This document shows positions 11,601-24,500 of a DNA stretch of 64,000 nt, piece after piece; positions within the stretch are counted from its first letter, which is position 1; the number at the start of each line of letters is the position of its first letter. The notes below the pieces were generated by a model. The model made no database searches, had not been told where the DNA came from, and saw only the letters and a program-made list of their open reading frames with translations. The DNA comes from Cladocopium goreaui (Eukaryota; Sar; Dinophyceae; Suessiales; Symbiodiniaceae), in the NCBI GenBank assembly GCA_947184155.2, contig CAMXCT020001114.1:535471-599470 (forward strand). The letters are read 5' to 3'. Made by a program: the position numbers and the translations under genes.

Positions 11601-14600
11601 ACAATATGAAATACCGATAATAGCTCCGCTTTCCCGCTCCTCTTTGGCATCACAAATCTGTCCTGTCCTCTTGCTAAATGCTGAGCCCTCCACCCCAAGT
11701 GAACATTCTGCCGCGCTCTGAAACTGCTATGGTGTGGGCCTGGCGAAAAAAAGCGCTAAGCCGCTAAGCAAGGACTCGCGCTAAGCTTACTTGGTTTTTT
11801 TTGAACCTCTGCTAAAGGTTTAAACAACATGTTAGGGAATCCCAGTGGGATATATATGAAGACATATATAAATACATATTATATGAGTATACACATATTC
11901 ATTTATGAATATATATGGTGATTATGGTGATTATATATATACACATATATAATATATATACATATAATTAAATTATAATATTCAAAACTACCAATCCAAT
12001 TCCAAGGCAGCGACAAAAATCATTCAGAACCGTTCTGGCGATGATCCATCCCAAACTGGTTGCTACGACCTTAGCCTGTTCTGGATTGTTTTTGACACTT
12101 TTGGTTGAATTAAACAAGTTGAATCTTGCATTCTTGAGGTTTATATGTTTATATATGTTTATATTTTATCACTCTATCAATATCATTAATTAGTTCATAT
12201 CATTATTTTTTCTGGATTGTTTTGGTTCAATGCACATGTCGAGTCACAAGTCAGACACCGTTCTGATCAGGTCGACCTACGACTACCACCGTCTTCTGAC
12301 CTTGCCACAAGCAACGGTGGCTACGACGTGGGGTCGCAGATGCTCTACGACCTTGGCAGTGACCATTCCAGGTGTTTAAACATGGCAAAAAAAAACATGG
12401 ATTTAGGCGCCAAAAAGGGGAATTCAGGTGGTTGCCTTTAAAATCATGGCTTTGAGGACAGATGGGTTTTATGAATGGCTTGGGGCTTGGGTATCCAAAT
12501 CCGGTGCGACACCCTCCACTTGAGGCACGCACACGTGGGGTGAGCTGGTACGGACAACCATCTTCATCCTTGGGCCTGGGATGGGCTACCAGGCTACCAG
12601 GCCCACGAGATCGCTTGGAGATGCTTGGTACATATGTTGGGATTATCAATCCAGGTGGGATTGTACCTTTTTTTTTGGAATACATCCAACAAACAGTCTA
12701 TGCGGATCATGATTCTATTCTTGCCGAATGGATATACCACTACTGAAACCAGTCAGCTTTGAAGCCATGAAGAGCTCGATTAAACTTAGCAGGGTTGGGG
12801 AATGAAGTCCGAAGAAGTCCTTATCGAACGAACATCTCAGTCATTAATATGAAATAGACACATGAATCCTGAAGTACTGAGAGACCCACATTGTTCAAAA
12901 TAGTTTGTAATAAGCCATGTCAATGTCAAGTAGAAACATCAGAAACATCCATCCATATGGAATAACTTGGATATTGAATCCTGAAGTGCAACAGATGTTT
13001 CTCACTTTGCCATGGACTGAGCGCCCAACATCTTGGAAGTCTCTGAGTGGCCCAGTTGCCCACATCCTCCTCCGCCCCAACCTCAGGCGGTGGAACTCCT
13101 TCTAGGTTTAGTCAACAAAAAAATGCTGGTGTCAATTCTGTTTGATCTTTTTTAAACCACAAACGTGCGAATGTGCGTAAACATGACGGTCATAAGATGT
13201 CATAAGATTTCTGGTCATAGATTCATAGCTTGTAACCACCGTTTCAAATGGATCAAACTTATATACTCATCCCATTTACAACCAGGTGTTTCTAGTCAGG
13301 ACAGGTTCAGAAGCTGTTTGGATTCGTCCGAAAATGGAACACCCCCGTGAAAAAGAATGGGATTGTCATCATTTGCGACCCTATTTTCCTCATCAAAATG
13401 GCCGGATCTTGGGTGTTATATGAACAAAAAGTATGATGAGTCCCTTATTTTAGTCATTAAAATGGCCAAATGACCAGATCTTGGAGGTTATATAAATCAA
13501 ATACATTTAAATACCCCAGTTCCATGCCGAAAAAATCTCTGGGCACAGGCGACTATATAACACGCCCTCGCGCGACAGTGCTACCGTGTGTGCGTCACCA
13601 CAGGCGATTTGTACAATGCACACATCCTGGCGAGTCGGGAGAACTGATGATAACTGATGGTTTTTTCAATGGGTTAATGGTTGTGGAAAAAATGGGTTAA
13701 CAATGGTTGATCATGGGTGATAACTGATGGTTAACAGTGGTTTATATAATTATGATTAACTGATGGTTAACAATGGTTGATAATGGGTCAAAGATGGGTT
13801 AATGGTTAATGGTTGTGATGGTTATCGGCATAACCATTGATACTGGATGGGTTAAGTGGGCCGGATTTGATAGATAGTGGATTGTGATATTCCTCAATGT
13901 ATAAAGATATATAAAGGATGGCATAACCGCAGATGGTGCTATTCCTAATAGGGGTTGAGCAGCCACTGCTCAAACTTGGATGTTTCACCAGCAGAACTGG
14001 AGATTTAAACAATGGGGGATACTGGGGATAAGGACTGCAGCATGTAATGGGGTATTGGATACAATCAAAATATATCAAAATGAGGGAATTGGGCAACATT
14101 TGAATGGAGGATTTTTTGCCATCAGAAACAGTTGCTGAACTCTAACTACCAAAGAAAGCTTGACAATGGTTTTCACCTACATGAATTCAAGAACGGGCAA
14201 CAACCAAGACTTGACCTATTAAACCTAGTTGCAATTCATTCTGAGTACCTAATCAAAGCAATACAAAAAGATCCACAAAGAATGTACAGAAACCAATACC
14301 TAGTCACCTAGTCTGTATAGTAGAATTTTCATGCATTAACTTAAACATTATTCTTAAAGCATGAACTGCGGGGATGTGCTGAAATCATGTAATCCCATCC
14401 CCCTAATCATGATTTATGATCTGTTAATCATCGATTCACTCCAAATATTCATTCTTTATAGGGAAAGAAAACAAAATCATAGGTTAATCATAGATTAATC
14501 ATCATTATCCTTAAGAAAACTGCCAATCTCAGGCCCATGGGAAAATTCCAGTTCGCCGGGTTTCACACGTCCTGGAGGCTGCTGACCAAGAGAGGAACCG

Positions 14601-17600
14601 GTTGATAGGGATAGCCTTCTACCTCGGTCAAGTCGTTGGGGTGTGCGCCCAGAAAAATCGTTGATTTGTTCAGTGCTATTTAAAAATAGCACACACATAG
14701 CACGGTGTTATAGTATTTAATGTAATATGTTGTATTTTTTGTAGTATTAAGAGGTATCAAACAAGATAAAGTTAGTTTTAGTTAATACCAGAAATTGGCA
14801 ATGATTCGTATGGACATCCTTTAGCTAATTACCCATACCATCCCTGAAAAGGGTGCCGGCGGGGTATCTCAGACAAGCAAAGATTGTTGTCACAATGCTG
14901 GAAAACTCATAAAATTACAACAGATAAACACAGAATCAAGTGACACTACTTGAGTAGGAGGTCAGAACCACCATCACCATCACCCGAAAATTGGGGAAGA
15001 TCTATTGCTCTGAGTTTTTTTTTTAATATTTCACTACGCTGAATCTTGCGGCTATTTGGTGATGATTCCCCTAAAATATACCATGATTCCAGGCTTAGAA
15101 CAGGGTTCGGTCCTGAGGCTCCGCACATCCTTGGGCATCTGAGCTGTATCACCTGGACAGCCATGGGGAAACCACTGGGTTTTTTGAGAAGTGCAGTGCC
15201 CTGAACTCCATGGATAATTTCCGACAACGGAATTTCCAGATCTGAAGCTGCTAAAATCCATGGACAATCTCACTGTTGTGGATTAAGTTGTGTTGTTTCA
15301 TCTCCGGGTCCGAAGCTTAGTGAACCAAACCTCCGAAATCCAGAAGACCAGGACTACCAGGACCGTCCTATCCCTCACCCCCATCCAACCCACCCCTCAA
15401 CGGCCCGTCCAAGTGGCAGTGACCAAGCTGACCGCAAGCACTGGCTCCCCAGCTGTACAACTTCCCATGGACTGTAACGGCAGCCTGGCACCCAGCGGCC
15501 GGAAATAGAAACATGTATGTTTTGTGACTGATTTACACACATTATATACAGTATCTAATAATATACGTGTATATATATATATTGATATACACACGTATGT
15601 ACTAACATATAGATATAAATCATTATCTATAAAAACTTGTCTGTCATCTTCATTTTCTTTTCCAGGCCCTTTCGAATCAATTGCTTGGGGGTGTAAACAC
15701 CCCCAAAAAACAAACACCAATTCTTCACTCCACAGAATATAGTGAGTGAGTGATGTTTATAGTAGAAAATCAGCATATTGAAGGTGTAACGCATCTTTAT
15801 CAGTGTCAGAATATACTGCAAGGGACTTTATATTCACTTTCTTTTAGAGTGTGCGTGTGTGTGTGTGAAATTCTTAGTGCAATTTCGCCTCTGTTGGCTA
15901 TCAACAGATCGTTTCAAAACATACAATACTTTATATTCATGATTCAAATAAAATAAGATGACAATAACTTATATTTACCATCATCATCATCATCATCATC
16001 AACATCATCATTTATCACAATACAATAGTAAAATGACAAACACATATTGTATTCCATAAACATATATTACGATATATCATTTATCATATATTATAATGAA
16101 AAAATACACTAGATTTATCATATAATATTTTTGTTATCATGTTCATTACCCTCTGGTAAACATACAAAAAACTATTGAAAATAGCCATTTGTAGTTGATT
16201 TACCCACTAAAAATGGTGATGTTCCATAGTTTTTTGTTAGTTTACCAGAGGTTATATCCCATTAAATCCCATTAAATCCCATTAAACCACCATTTTCCTA
16301 TGGTTTTCCTATGGTTTTCCTGTGGTAATTTCCTAATGATGTCCGTTTCATCACCAGACTCTTTCATTCGATCTTTTCATCACGGATCTGCCGCACCGTG
16401 TGTCCATCGCCCCCTGCGATTTGACCTGAGAAGAAGTGCCCCAAACTACGCCACGGTACCCGAGCAACGAATATCGTGGGGATATAGAGATTATAAAGGA
16501 GATGTAATATGGAGGGTGTATATATATATAATATAATACTGTATATAAAATACAATGTAAAGTTATATGTATATATATATATGTATGTATATATAATGTG
16601 TATATCTATAATATATATATAATATGATATAATATGTGTGTGTCTGAACATGGTGTTTGAATATTTGATCTCTTCATTTTGGAGTTCCAAGGTCTGGAGG
16701 TCTTTGAACCTAAGGGGATGGGTTATTCTAGGGGGGTTCTAAGCGACCAAAATTTCGGGTTCATGGTTGATAATTACCTCCGACTAAGGCCGGATTTGTA
16801 TTTTGGGCTAAAAAGTGTTTGGGTGGTCCATTAGATTTCCATGAAACAATACGAGTGAATATGAGGGTGTCCCAAATTTGGATCAACCAAATGTAGTAAT
16901 AAGTAAGTGCCCCTTGTTTCCCTACTCAAATTGCCATTTTGTGGGCATCCCCATCATCCCCTGTTTTGAAACAACAGGTAGTGGGGAGAGTTTGCCAAGT
17001 CTGCTTTACCTTTGAAGCTTCAGTGGTTGCTTGTTTCCCCCCCGAAAAAAGAATCTCATTGGGGGCCATCATCCAATTTCTATGGTTGAACACAAAAACA
17101 CATCATAAAACCACACACCAAATCATTGGGTAACTCTATGTCCATGATATCCCCACTTCGGCAGGTGCATCCCCGTTGTTGGCTAAGCACCAAAATTTTA
17201 TGCTTTGGTTGGTGTTTAACCAACAAAAACGGGGATGAACCTGCCAAAATGGATGGTTTTTTTGTTGGGAATCCATGTTTAAAACTGATGATTCTGCCAA
17301 TTCCGCTGGACCTGACATGTCAAACGGCGCACTGAGGTCCCCGCAGATCTTGATCTGCTTAAACTCCTCGAGGAATGATGCGGATGTTGAATCGTTCTAC
17401 AACTATGGGACTTCCATGCGGGAATAGCCAATCTAGCCACCAAGTGAAAAAAGTAACCAACCAACTATTTCGCCAACAAATGAACTCACTGATGAAACAA
17501 CTAACTGATCTATTAAGTATGTACACATATACATATACGCGCAAAGTATATAGATTGATAGAATGTAGATGTCCAAAATTTCAATATTCAAAAACCCATC

Positions 17601-18436
17601 AAAGCTCCAAAAACGAACTGACGTCCTTGATGACACTGGCCGTTGGCTCGTAGGGGTAGCCATCTTGATCTTTGGGGAGGTCCTGGGCTGAAGGCCTGGA
17701 ATACAGGTGAGAAGAAGGCGGTGAATGTTGATGATTGTTAACCAACTCATGGATTGTTCATGGTGATAGAATGGAATTGTGGCTATTACCTCCCCAAAAT
17801 GGCAATTTCAACAAGGATAATGATAATCAACCATCTTTTTTTGGGGAGGGATAGTATATTCTCAGACACAACAATTTTTTGTTGTGGGTTCCTTGGGATA
17901 GTTTCACCTCAAGTGACTCAAGTGGCCCCACAGCTACAGCGTCCTCCAGGGAGGGGAAGCCCAATTGGCCCATTTCGCCACTGCCCCAGGAATGGACCTT
18001 GGGAATGGCGATCCATCAACCGTCGTTTTCGGGTCGCTGCTTTTTGTTGTAGTTGGACAGTTTGATAACCTGCAAAAGTGGCGGTTTCATGGTTGTTTCA
18101 GGGGATTTAAGCAACACAAGGGTAGAAAGCAAAAAGGACACTAGGACTCCTCTGACAGAAAAGGACGGGTTTACATCAAAATGTTTCATGGATACATCTA
18201 CTAAAGACATGGCAACTCATGAGTAAAATCTAGACTGGGGGCTAGCTCCAAAAGTGATACAATATAACCATTGGTATCCATTGGTAAATACCATTCAAAA
18301 TGGTACTGAATGAAGGTCTGCGAACGTGAACCACACTCCCTTCTGAGGGCTTGGCATTTCCGCCCATTTGGCAGACCTCATCGGCGAACCATCATGCGGA
18401 ACCAAACTCTAAATGCAAATCAAACCACTGGAATTG

Positions 18437-18516
<80 letters not shown>

Positions 18517-21500
18517 ATATCTGGGTAAATTATAATATTTCACTAACCTGAATAGTTCGGCCATTTGGCGATCATTTCCCTTACCAACCATGATTCCAGG
18601 GCTCAGTCGCGACGTGAGGTCGTGATCAAATTTACCCAGATATATCATATATCATATATATATGGAATATACACATATATGGAATCCTAAGGTTGGGAAG
18701 TGAATCAAAAGATGTATATATATACATATAATTATATCATATATCATCATCACAATTCCTTCACCAGTGTATTGAGGTGCACCATGGTGCCCCTTTCATC
18801 CCCTTTCATAATGGGAATATGAACTGTGCAACCTGGGACCACAGGTGCAACCTGGTTGGGACTGCTTTTTGGTCAGGCTGAGAAAAACCAAACAGCAACA
18901 TGTGGCCAAATAGAGCCACATAATGCCACAGTTCCCAAATGATGGTATCTGTTATTATGTTCTGTAGCTGCTACACACCCATCAAAGAATACTTAATAGC
19001 CCGCATATGTTGGACCATTCGACTACATTCCATCAGGGTTTCGACGACAATTATTCCAAACAGCAGGGGCAAGGGATTGTATATATATATATATATGTAT
19101 ATATCTGAGTAGGGTTGAATAACCATCAACTTGGATGACCCTTTAGCTGTTCACAGGTGCTAGTGATGACAGTTGGTAATTGCATCCCTATTCCCATGAG
19201 TTCCATTTCTGCGACGGTGGTACAAAAACCCATTGTTGCTGGTTATATTGGAGGCCATGGATGAGCGTTTTTTCCAGACATGGGCACTACTTCATCCCCA
19301 AATCGTCATGAAATAAATCGCATGAGTCATCACAACGAATCTTTTCGGGAGTCCTCTTTCTCAAACAAAGCCATAGGGATCCGCAGGAAGATAGACAAGA
19401 ATTTCCAGGTTGGCTCAGATAATGAGATAATGTGTTCAACATGATATTTCTAGGTTTCCAACTGTTCTATCCATGACTGCGGGTTGCTATCAGGTGTAAC
19501 TGTTAGTGTAACTGTAGCTATGGCTATTATTGGCTATTGGTCAAGACCTTAAGGTCCTTGCTCTCATCAAAAGAGCTGGTAAATTGATCTGGTTGGTGGT
19601 TTCAACCCATCTGAAAAATATTGGTCAGTTGGGAGGATTATTCCCAATATATGGAAAAATATAAAATGTTCCAAATCACCAACTAGTGATGTTCATCCCT
19701 TCAAATATGGTAATAATAGGTTTTGACCCATCCACCTATGGAAAAAAATCCGCAGTTCAACGGCCTAAATGTTTTGATTGGGATCCCCCCCTTGCCATCT
19801 CCAAACATATGCTTAAGGGAATGGGTGTTGACTCATCCCCATATCATTCAGAATGATGGTCTCAAGTCCCAAGCTACCGTTCTTGACGAGTCTTGTTTTG
19901 GCGCACCTGTGCACCATGTGGCACCCTTTCAGGCATCGCAACGCCCTGATTTGGGCAGCACCTCAATTTTTCGGCCCCTCCACCGTTGGATAGAGGTATA
20001 GGAGCCAAAAGGTCCAAGGTTGGTGACGTGTGATTGAACTCAAATTATGGAAGATGCATCAGAATTCTGAGGTGATATGGGATCCAAAAATGGTGTTTGG
20101 GTGCAAAAAAATGGTGGGAACTGCATCTCTTCTCCTGAAAAAAGACGGGCAGAGCTTGAGAGTTAGCACAACGGATCTTGTTTTTGTCGGGGGTTGCAGC
20201 TGCTGCAGCCACTATAATTAGTCATGCTTGGATGTGTATCTAGAAATAATGTGTGCTATCAATATAGTAAAACTGGGGGCATCCTATAATACTCCAATTG
20301 ACTTACAAACATATTACAACCATGCACATCCAGAGAAGTTCACAAGGCTTCGGACCACAGGCTTTTGGGCGGCGCGGCCGCGAATCTACCGGTTAGTTAC
20401 ATCCTCCAGCAGCACTTTGACCCCCACCTTGAACCAAAAGCCAAAAAATAGGGCACTCAGAAACTCCACAGCTAATCTTTCTGCAATATCACCTTTTAGA
20501 AGGGTTTACATGGGTTTACCACGCTTCAACTTGAATAAAAAAACGATGTTGAAGACACCCAAATTGGTTTTAAAGAGTCTCTAACTCCAAAGGTAGCTGA
20601 AGGCAAGGAAAAAATCCTAGCATCTCTCAAGCCAGCCACGTTCAAAGGCACCCAGAGAAACAAAAAACACATAGAAACAATTCAATGATTTCCGTCAAAT
20701 TGTAGTTGTAAATTAGAAATTAGTATTTTTACAACCCTGGATCCAAAATCGAATCCATGTTGGTTGATTAGCAAACTCACAGTTTGGATGGTCAAATTGT
20801 CTGGTTTGCTCCGGCAAAATCCGCCTTAGGTCCGCCTTTTCTGCATGTTTTTTTCGAGACAACTGCGAGTTCCTGCAGCGGCGTGTCGAAGATCAACAGC
20901 TGATTCGCTGTTGAAGTTTTTCCAAAGAAGTTGCTGGTCATTTGATGTCATCACCTGATGCAAGATGTTGCTCCATGAAGTTTGTACCACATCTCTAGCT
21001 TTCTGACTATGAACAGCTTTCCAAACTGGAATCATAACAGCTTTCTAACGGTATGTCTATGTCCAAAAGCCTGTAAGGTCCATGAAGTACCTGTTCCTAC
21101 TTCAGAATCCACCATGAAAATCCATCAAACAACTCCAAAACTGGCTTGCGGTTGATGGGCCATCCCAAACAAAAGAGCATCATCCGACTTCTTGAGGGAG
21201 GGAAAACATGCAACCGCAAACCAATTCCCATATGATCATACGCATATTTTGCAAGGGATCTCTTGATTCTTGGTGGTTAGTTATAAAAAAAAAATATGAT
21301 TTTGATTGCTAAACTACTTTTTTACTTTTTGATCGGTTAATGCCCCTTTCGTACATGTTGTTTGGTTCAAAAAAATGGTTCAGGTTCCCCAAAATCCATC
21401 AAAGTTTCTAATGGTTTATCAGCCTGTTACCAAAGAAATCACATTGTGACTCTATCTTTATCCTATGATAGGCCCGTAATTCTCTCCATTGTGTCATACC

Positions 21501-24500
21501 ACATCAATTATCCCATAATATACCTCCTATATCCGAATGATAATATGACATCCTCCTATGATATCCCCAAATTTTCCATGCCCAAAAAAATCACCACCGC
21601 CTCAACGGTGGCTACATCCCAGAGCGACGCGGCAAGCTTTGCCAGTAGCCCCTGGCATCCAAGTCTTGGGCATGGAGATAGCCTGGTCGCGGTGCAGGCT
21701 GTGCAGCTGGATGGTCCCATGATTTTCAGCGGCAACATGCGCTACTGACTTCGCTCAAAGATGCTGAAGTTTGAGAAATCACTACTGGTTGGTGGTGCAA
21801 GAACCATCAAAAATATGAGTTCGTCAATGGGAAGGATGACATCCCATATAACATAAAAGTCATGTTTGAAACCACCAACCAGACGACATGACTTGTGGGT
21901 AATGACTTGTGGAGTGCCATCATATGATTAAGTTAATGTACCATCACCCTGGACGTCCAAGGACGAAACCCTGCTGCCACTGGTAGCCGATGAACCATCC
22001 AGAAAACCTGCCACAAGGAGCGACCCACGGAGCATTTTGGGTCACCATAGCTTTTACAAAAACGAGCAGCACAAGCAAGTGACGCCACCCGATGCCACCG
22101 CGAGTGGCCTCAAGAAGTACATGATGTTTAAACGTCCACCAACTGTTGGGCTAATCCACAACTTCTTGCCACTGGAAGACAGCATCACCTCTGAACGAGT
22201 TGCAGGTCATCAGAGTCATCATTGGTATATGCGGGTTGGTTGAAATGCAGAACTTGTTCGAGCCATCAAACATGGTTTCGTGGTGTTAAAACCACAACGC
22301 AAAAAAAAAACTGGCTCAAGACAATATGGTGTTCAGAATATTTGTTCAAAAGATTTCAAAAGTAATGTGAGGCTCACTTAAATCCATTGCTGGTAAGCCA
22401 TGGATTGTGTGGTTTACTGTATGATTTATGGAAACTCGGCTTTCCCTTCTGTGACGCACAGTCCATTGTCGCTTTGCAAGCTGTGCAGTCAAGGGTCCTT
22501 CATGACCTCGGCGTATACGTCAGGCAGCTGGCTTAAAGGTTTGTCATTGAACGGATGGAAAACCCATGGAAATTTGGGGTAATACAAAAAAGAACCAAAT
22601 GTTTTTTTTTGTTATTTTTCGTGGAACTTTGCAATATTTTCAGGATACGATTATTGGAATCAAACTGTTTGAAGAACCAGCAACCAGAAGGCTCCCCACA
22701 TCCAGAGACCGAGCTCCCCGGCGGTGCAATTCCAAATAGCATAGATCCGATCGAGAACGCCTGCGTGCATATGCGAGGGAGCACTGACCTTGTACTGTCC
22801 ATTCAGCCGCTGTCGCCTCGATTTTTTCGGCAGTTGAATCAGGCAAGGATCTGACTATGTCAAAAACCCCGGCAAAAAAAACATGGGAAGAAAAACTACG
22901 GGTGTTTCTAAAAGTTGGGGTCCCCCGAAACCCTGGAATTCCTTGATGATATTAATTAAACTGTTACATGAACTCCTTTCCAAATGACACAAAAATGTTT
23001 GCTGGTTTTGTGCGGGTCACCAATTTGAGGAACCCCCAATAGGGGCAAGACAGTGAAGCATGGTGAAAGTACTGAGTACTCTGCATGCGTCTTTATGTTT
23101 GCAAACAAACCATCAAATCTCATTTCACTACAACCACCACCACCACCACCACCACAACAACAACAACAACAACAACAACACAACAGTTTAGAACAACCAA
23201 CACCTTCGAAGTGCCATAGCTTCATTCCAGGACGGACAGAACTCAACAGGAAGCCCTCTGAGGCAGCCGCAAATAGTCATAGAAGCAGTACAGGGAGTAA
23301 GGATTGACTCCATCGCTGCATTGGGCATCCAAACTGGGAACATATCTCCAGGGTTGGAGACTCACCACCAACCACACCTGTGGCTGGACAGTGGGGAAAT
23401 GTGGGGACCAGGACCCTGCAGTTGAGTTGACCATGTCAGCACATGATGTACATGTAAAACACCCTGAATACACTTGACACATCCCTTGAATGCATGTTAT
23501 ACATGTTTTCCAGTTGATACTTGATACATTATATACATTCCTTGAATGTTGTTGAATTTTATGGATGTACATTACATCCCCGCATACCCATTGCTTGGGA
23601 AGTTCTTTCAGCTGTTTCTTTTCACTATCAGAAACCAAGACACGTTGGATGATGCCAAAATGCTCTCCAGCAGTTCGTCGCGAGTTGCGAAGCTGGTGAG
23701 GACGTCTGGAACCATGGCTGGGACACCTCACAGGTTGAAGCCAGCCACATGTTTAATGAGTAAAACAACATGCAACTAGGCATGTTTTACAAGTGATACA
23801 TGTATATATATATAATAAGAATTAATAAGATATATTAAGATTATAACATATGTTATACCATATTTGACTGCCGCAGTTGTACTCGTGTTGTTTCTGGTTT
23901 TTTTATTGTGAAATGTTGGCCAAATGGCCAGTTGTCCTTTGCTGTGGCCAGGTGAAAAAATCATCAAAGGTCATCGCCTGGAGGCTGTTGAACTTCCATT
24001 CGCGAAACAGTTTAGGCCCCCAGCGAATATTTTTCAGCGATAATGTTTATAATAATGATAATACTGTTTAATATGGTTTAATACGGTTTATACTGGTATA
24101 GATGATTATATTGTTATACCATGTTAAAATATGATATCTACATCTGGTTGGTGGTTTCAATCCCTCTGAAAAATATGAGTTCAGATATGGTAATTATGAT
24201 ATCTACAATGATATACCATTACCATTATATGATGATATGTATCTAATAACATTACCATTATATGATGATATCTATATCATTAATGATATCTATGATGATA
24301 TCTATACAATGGTAATGGTATCTATAATGATATCTATACTGGCTGGTGGTTGAGCCCTACCCCTGTGAAACATGATGGAGTTCGTCAGTTGGGATGATTA
24401 TTCCATTCCCAACTGAATGAAAAAAACATCATGTTCCAAAGCATCAACCAGTTGTCTTAAAATTGTGGATGTTGCAATACGAGTTGAAACATGTTTTTCT

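Noticed and set aside
18013-18070. Exon-like VIKLSNYNKKQRPENDG after a good TTTTGCAG acceptor
   Set aside because: It would leave an intron of only about 20 nt before the RCC1 exon at 17997, and reading through meets a TGA.
18310-18528. Open frame with a poly-histidine tail (and a poly-Met frame opposite)
   Set aside because: Produced entirely by the (CAT)n microsatellite at 18438-18517.
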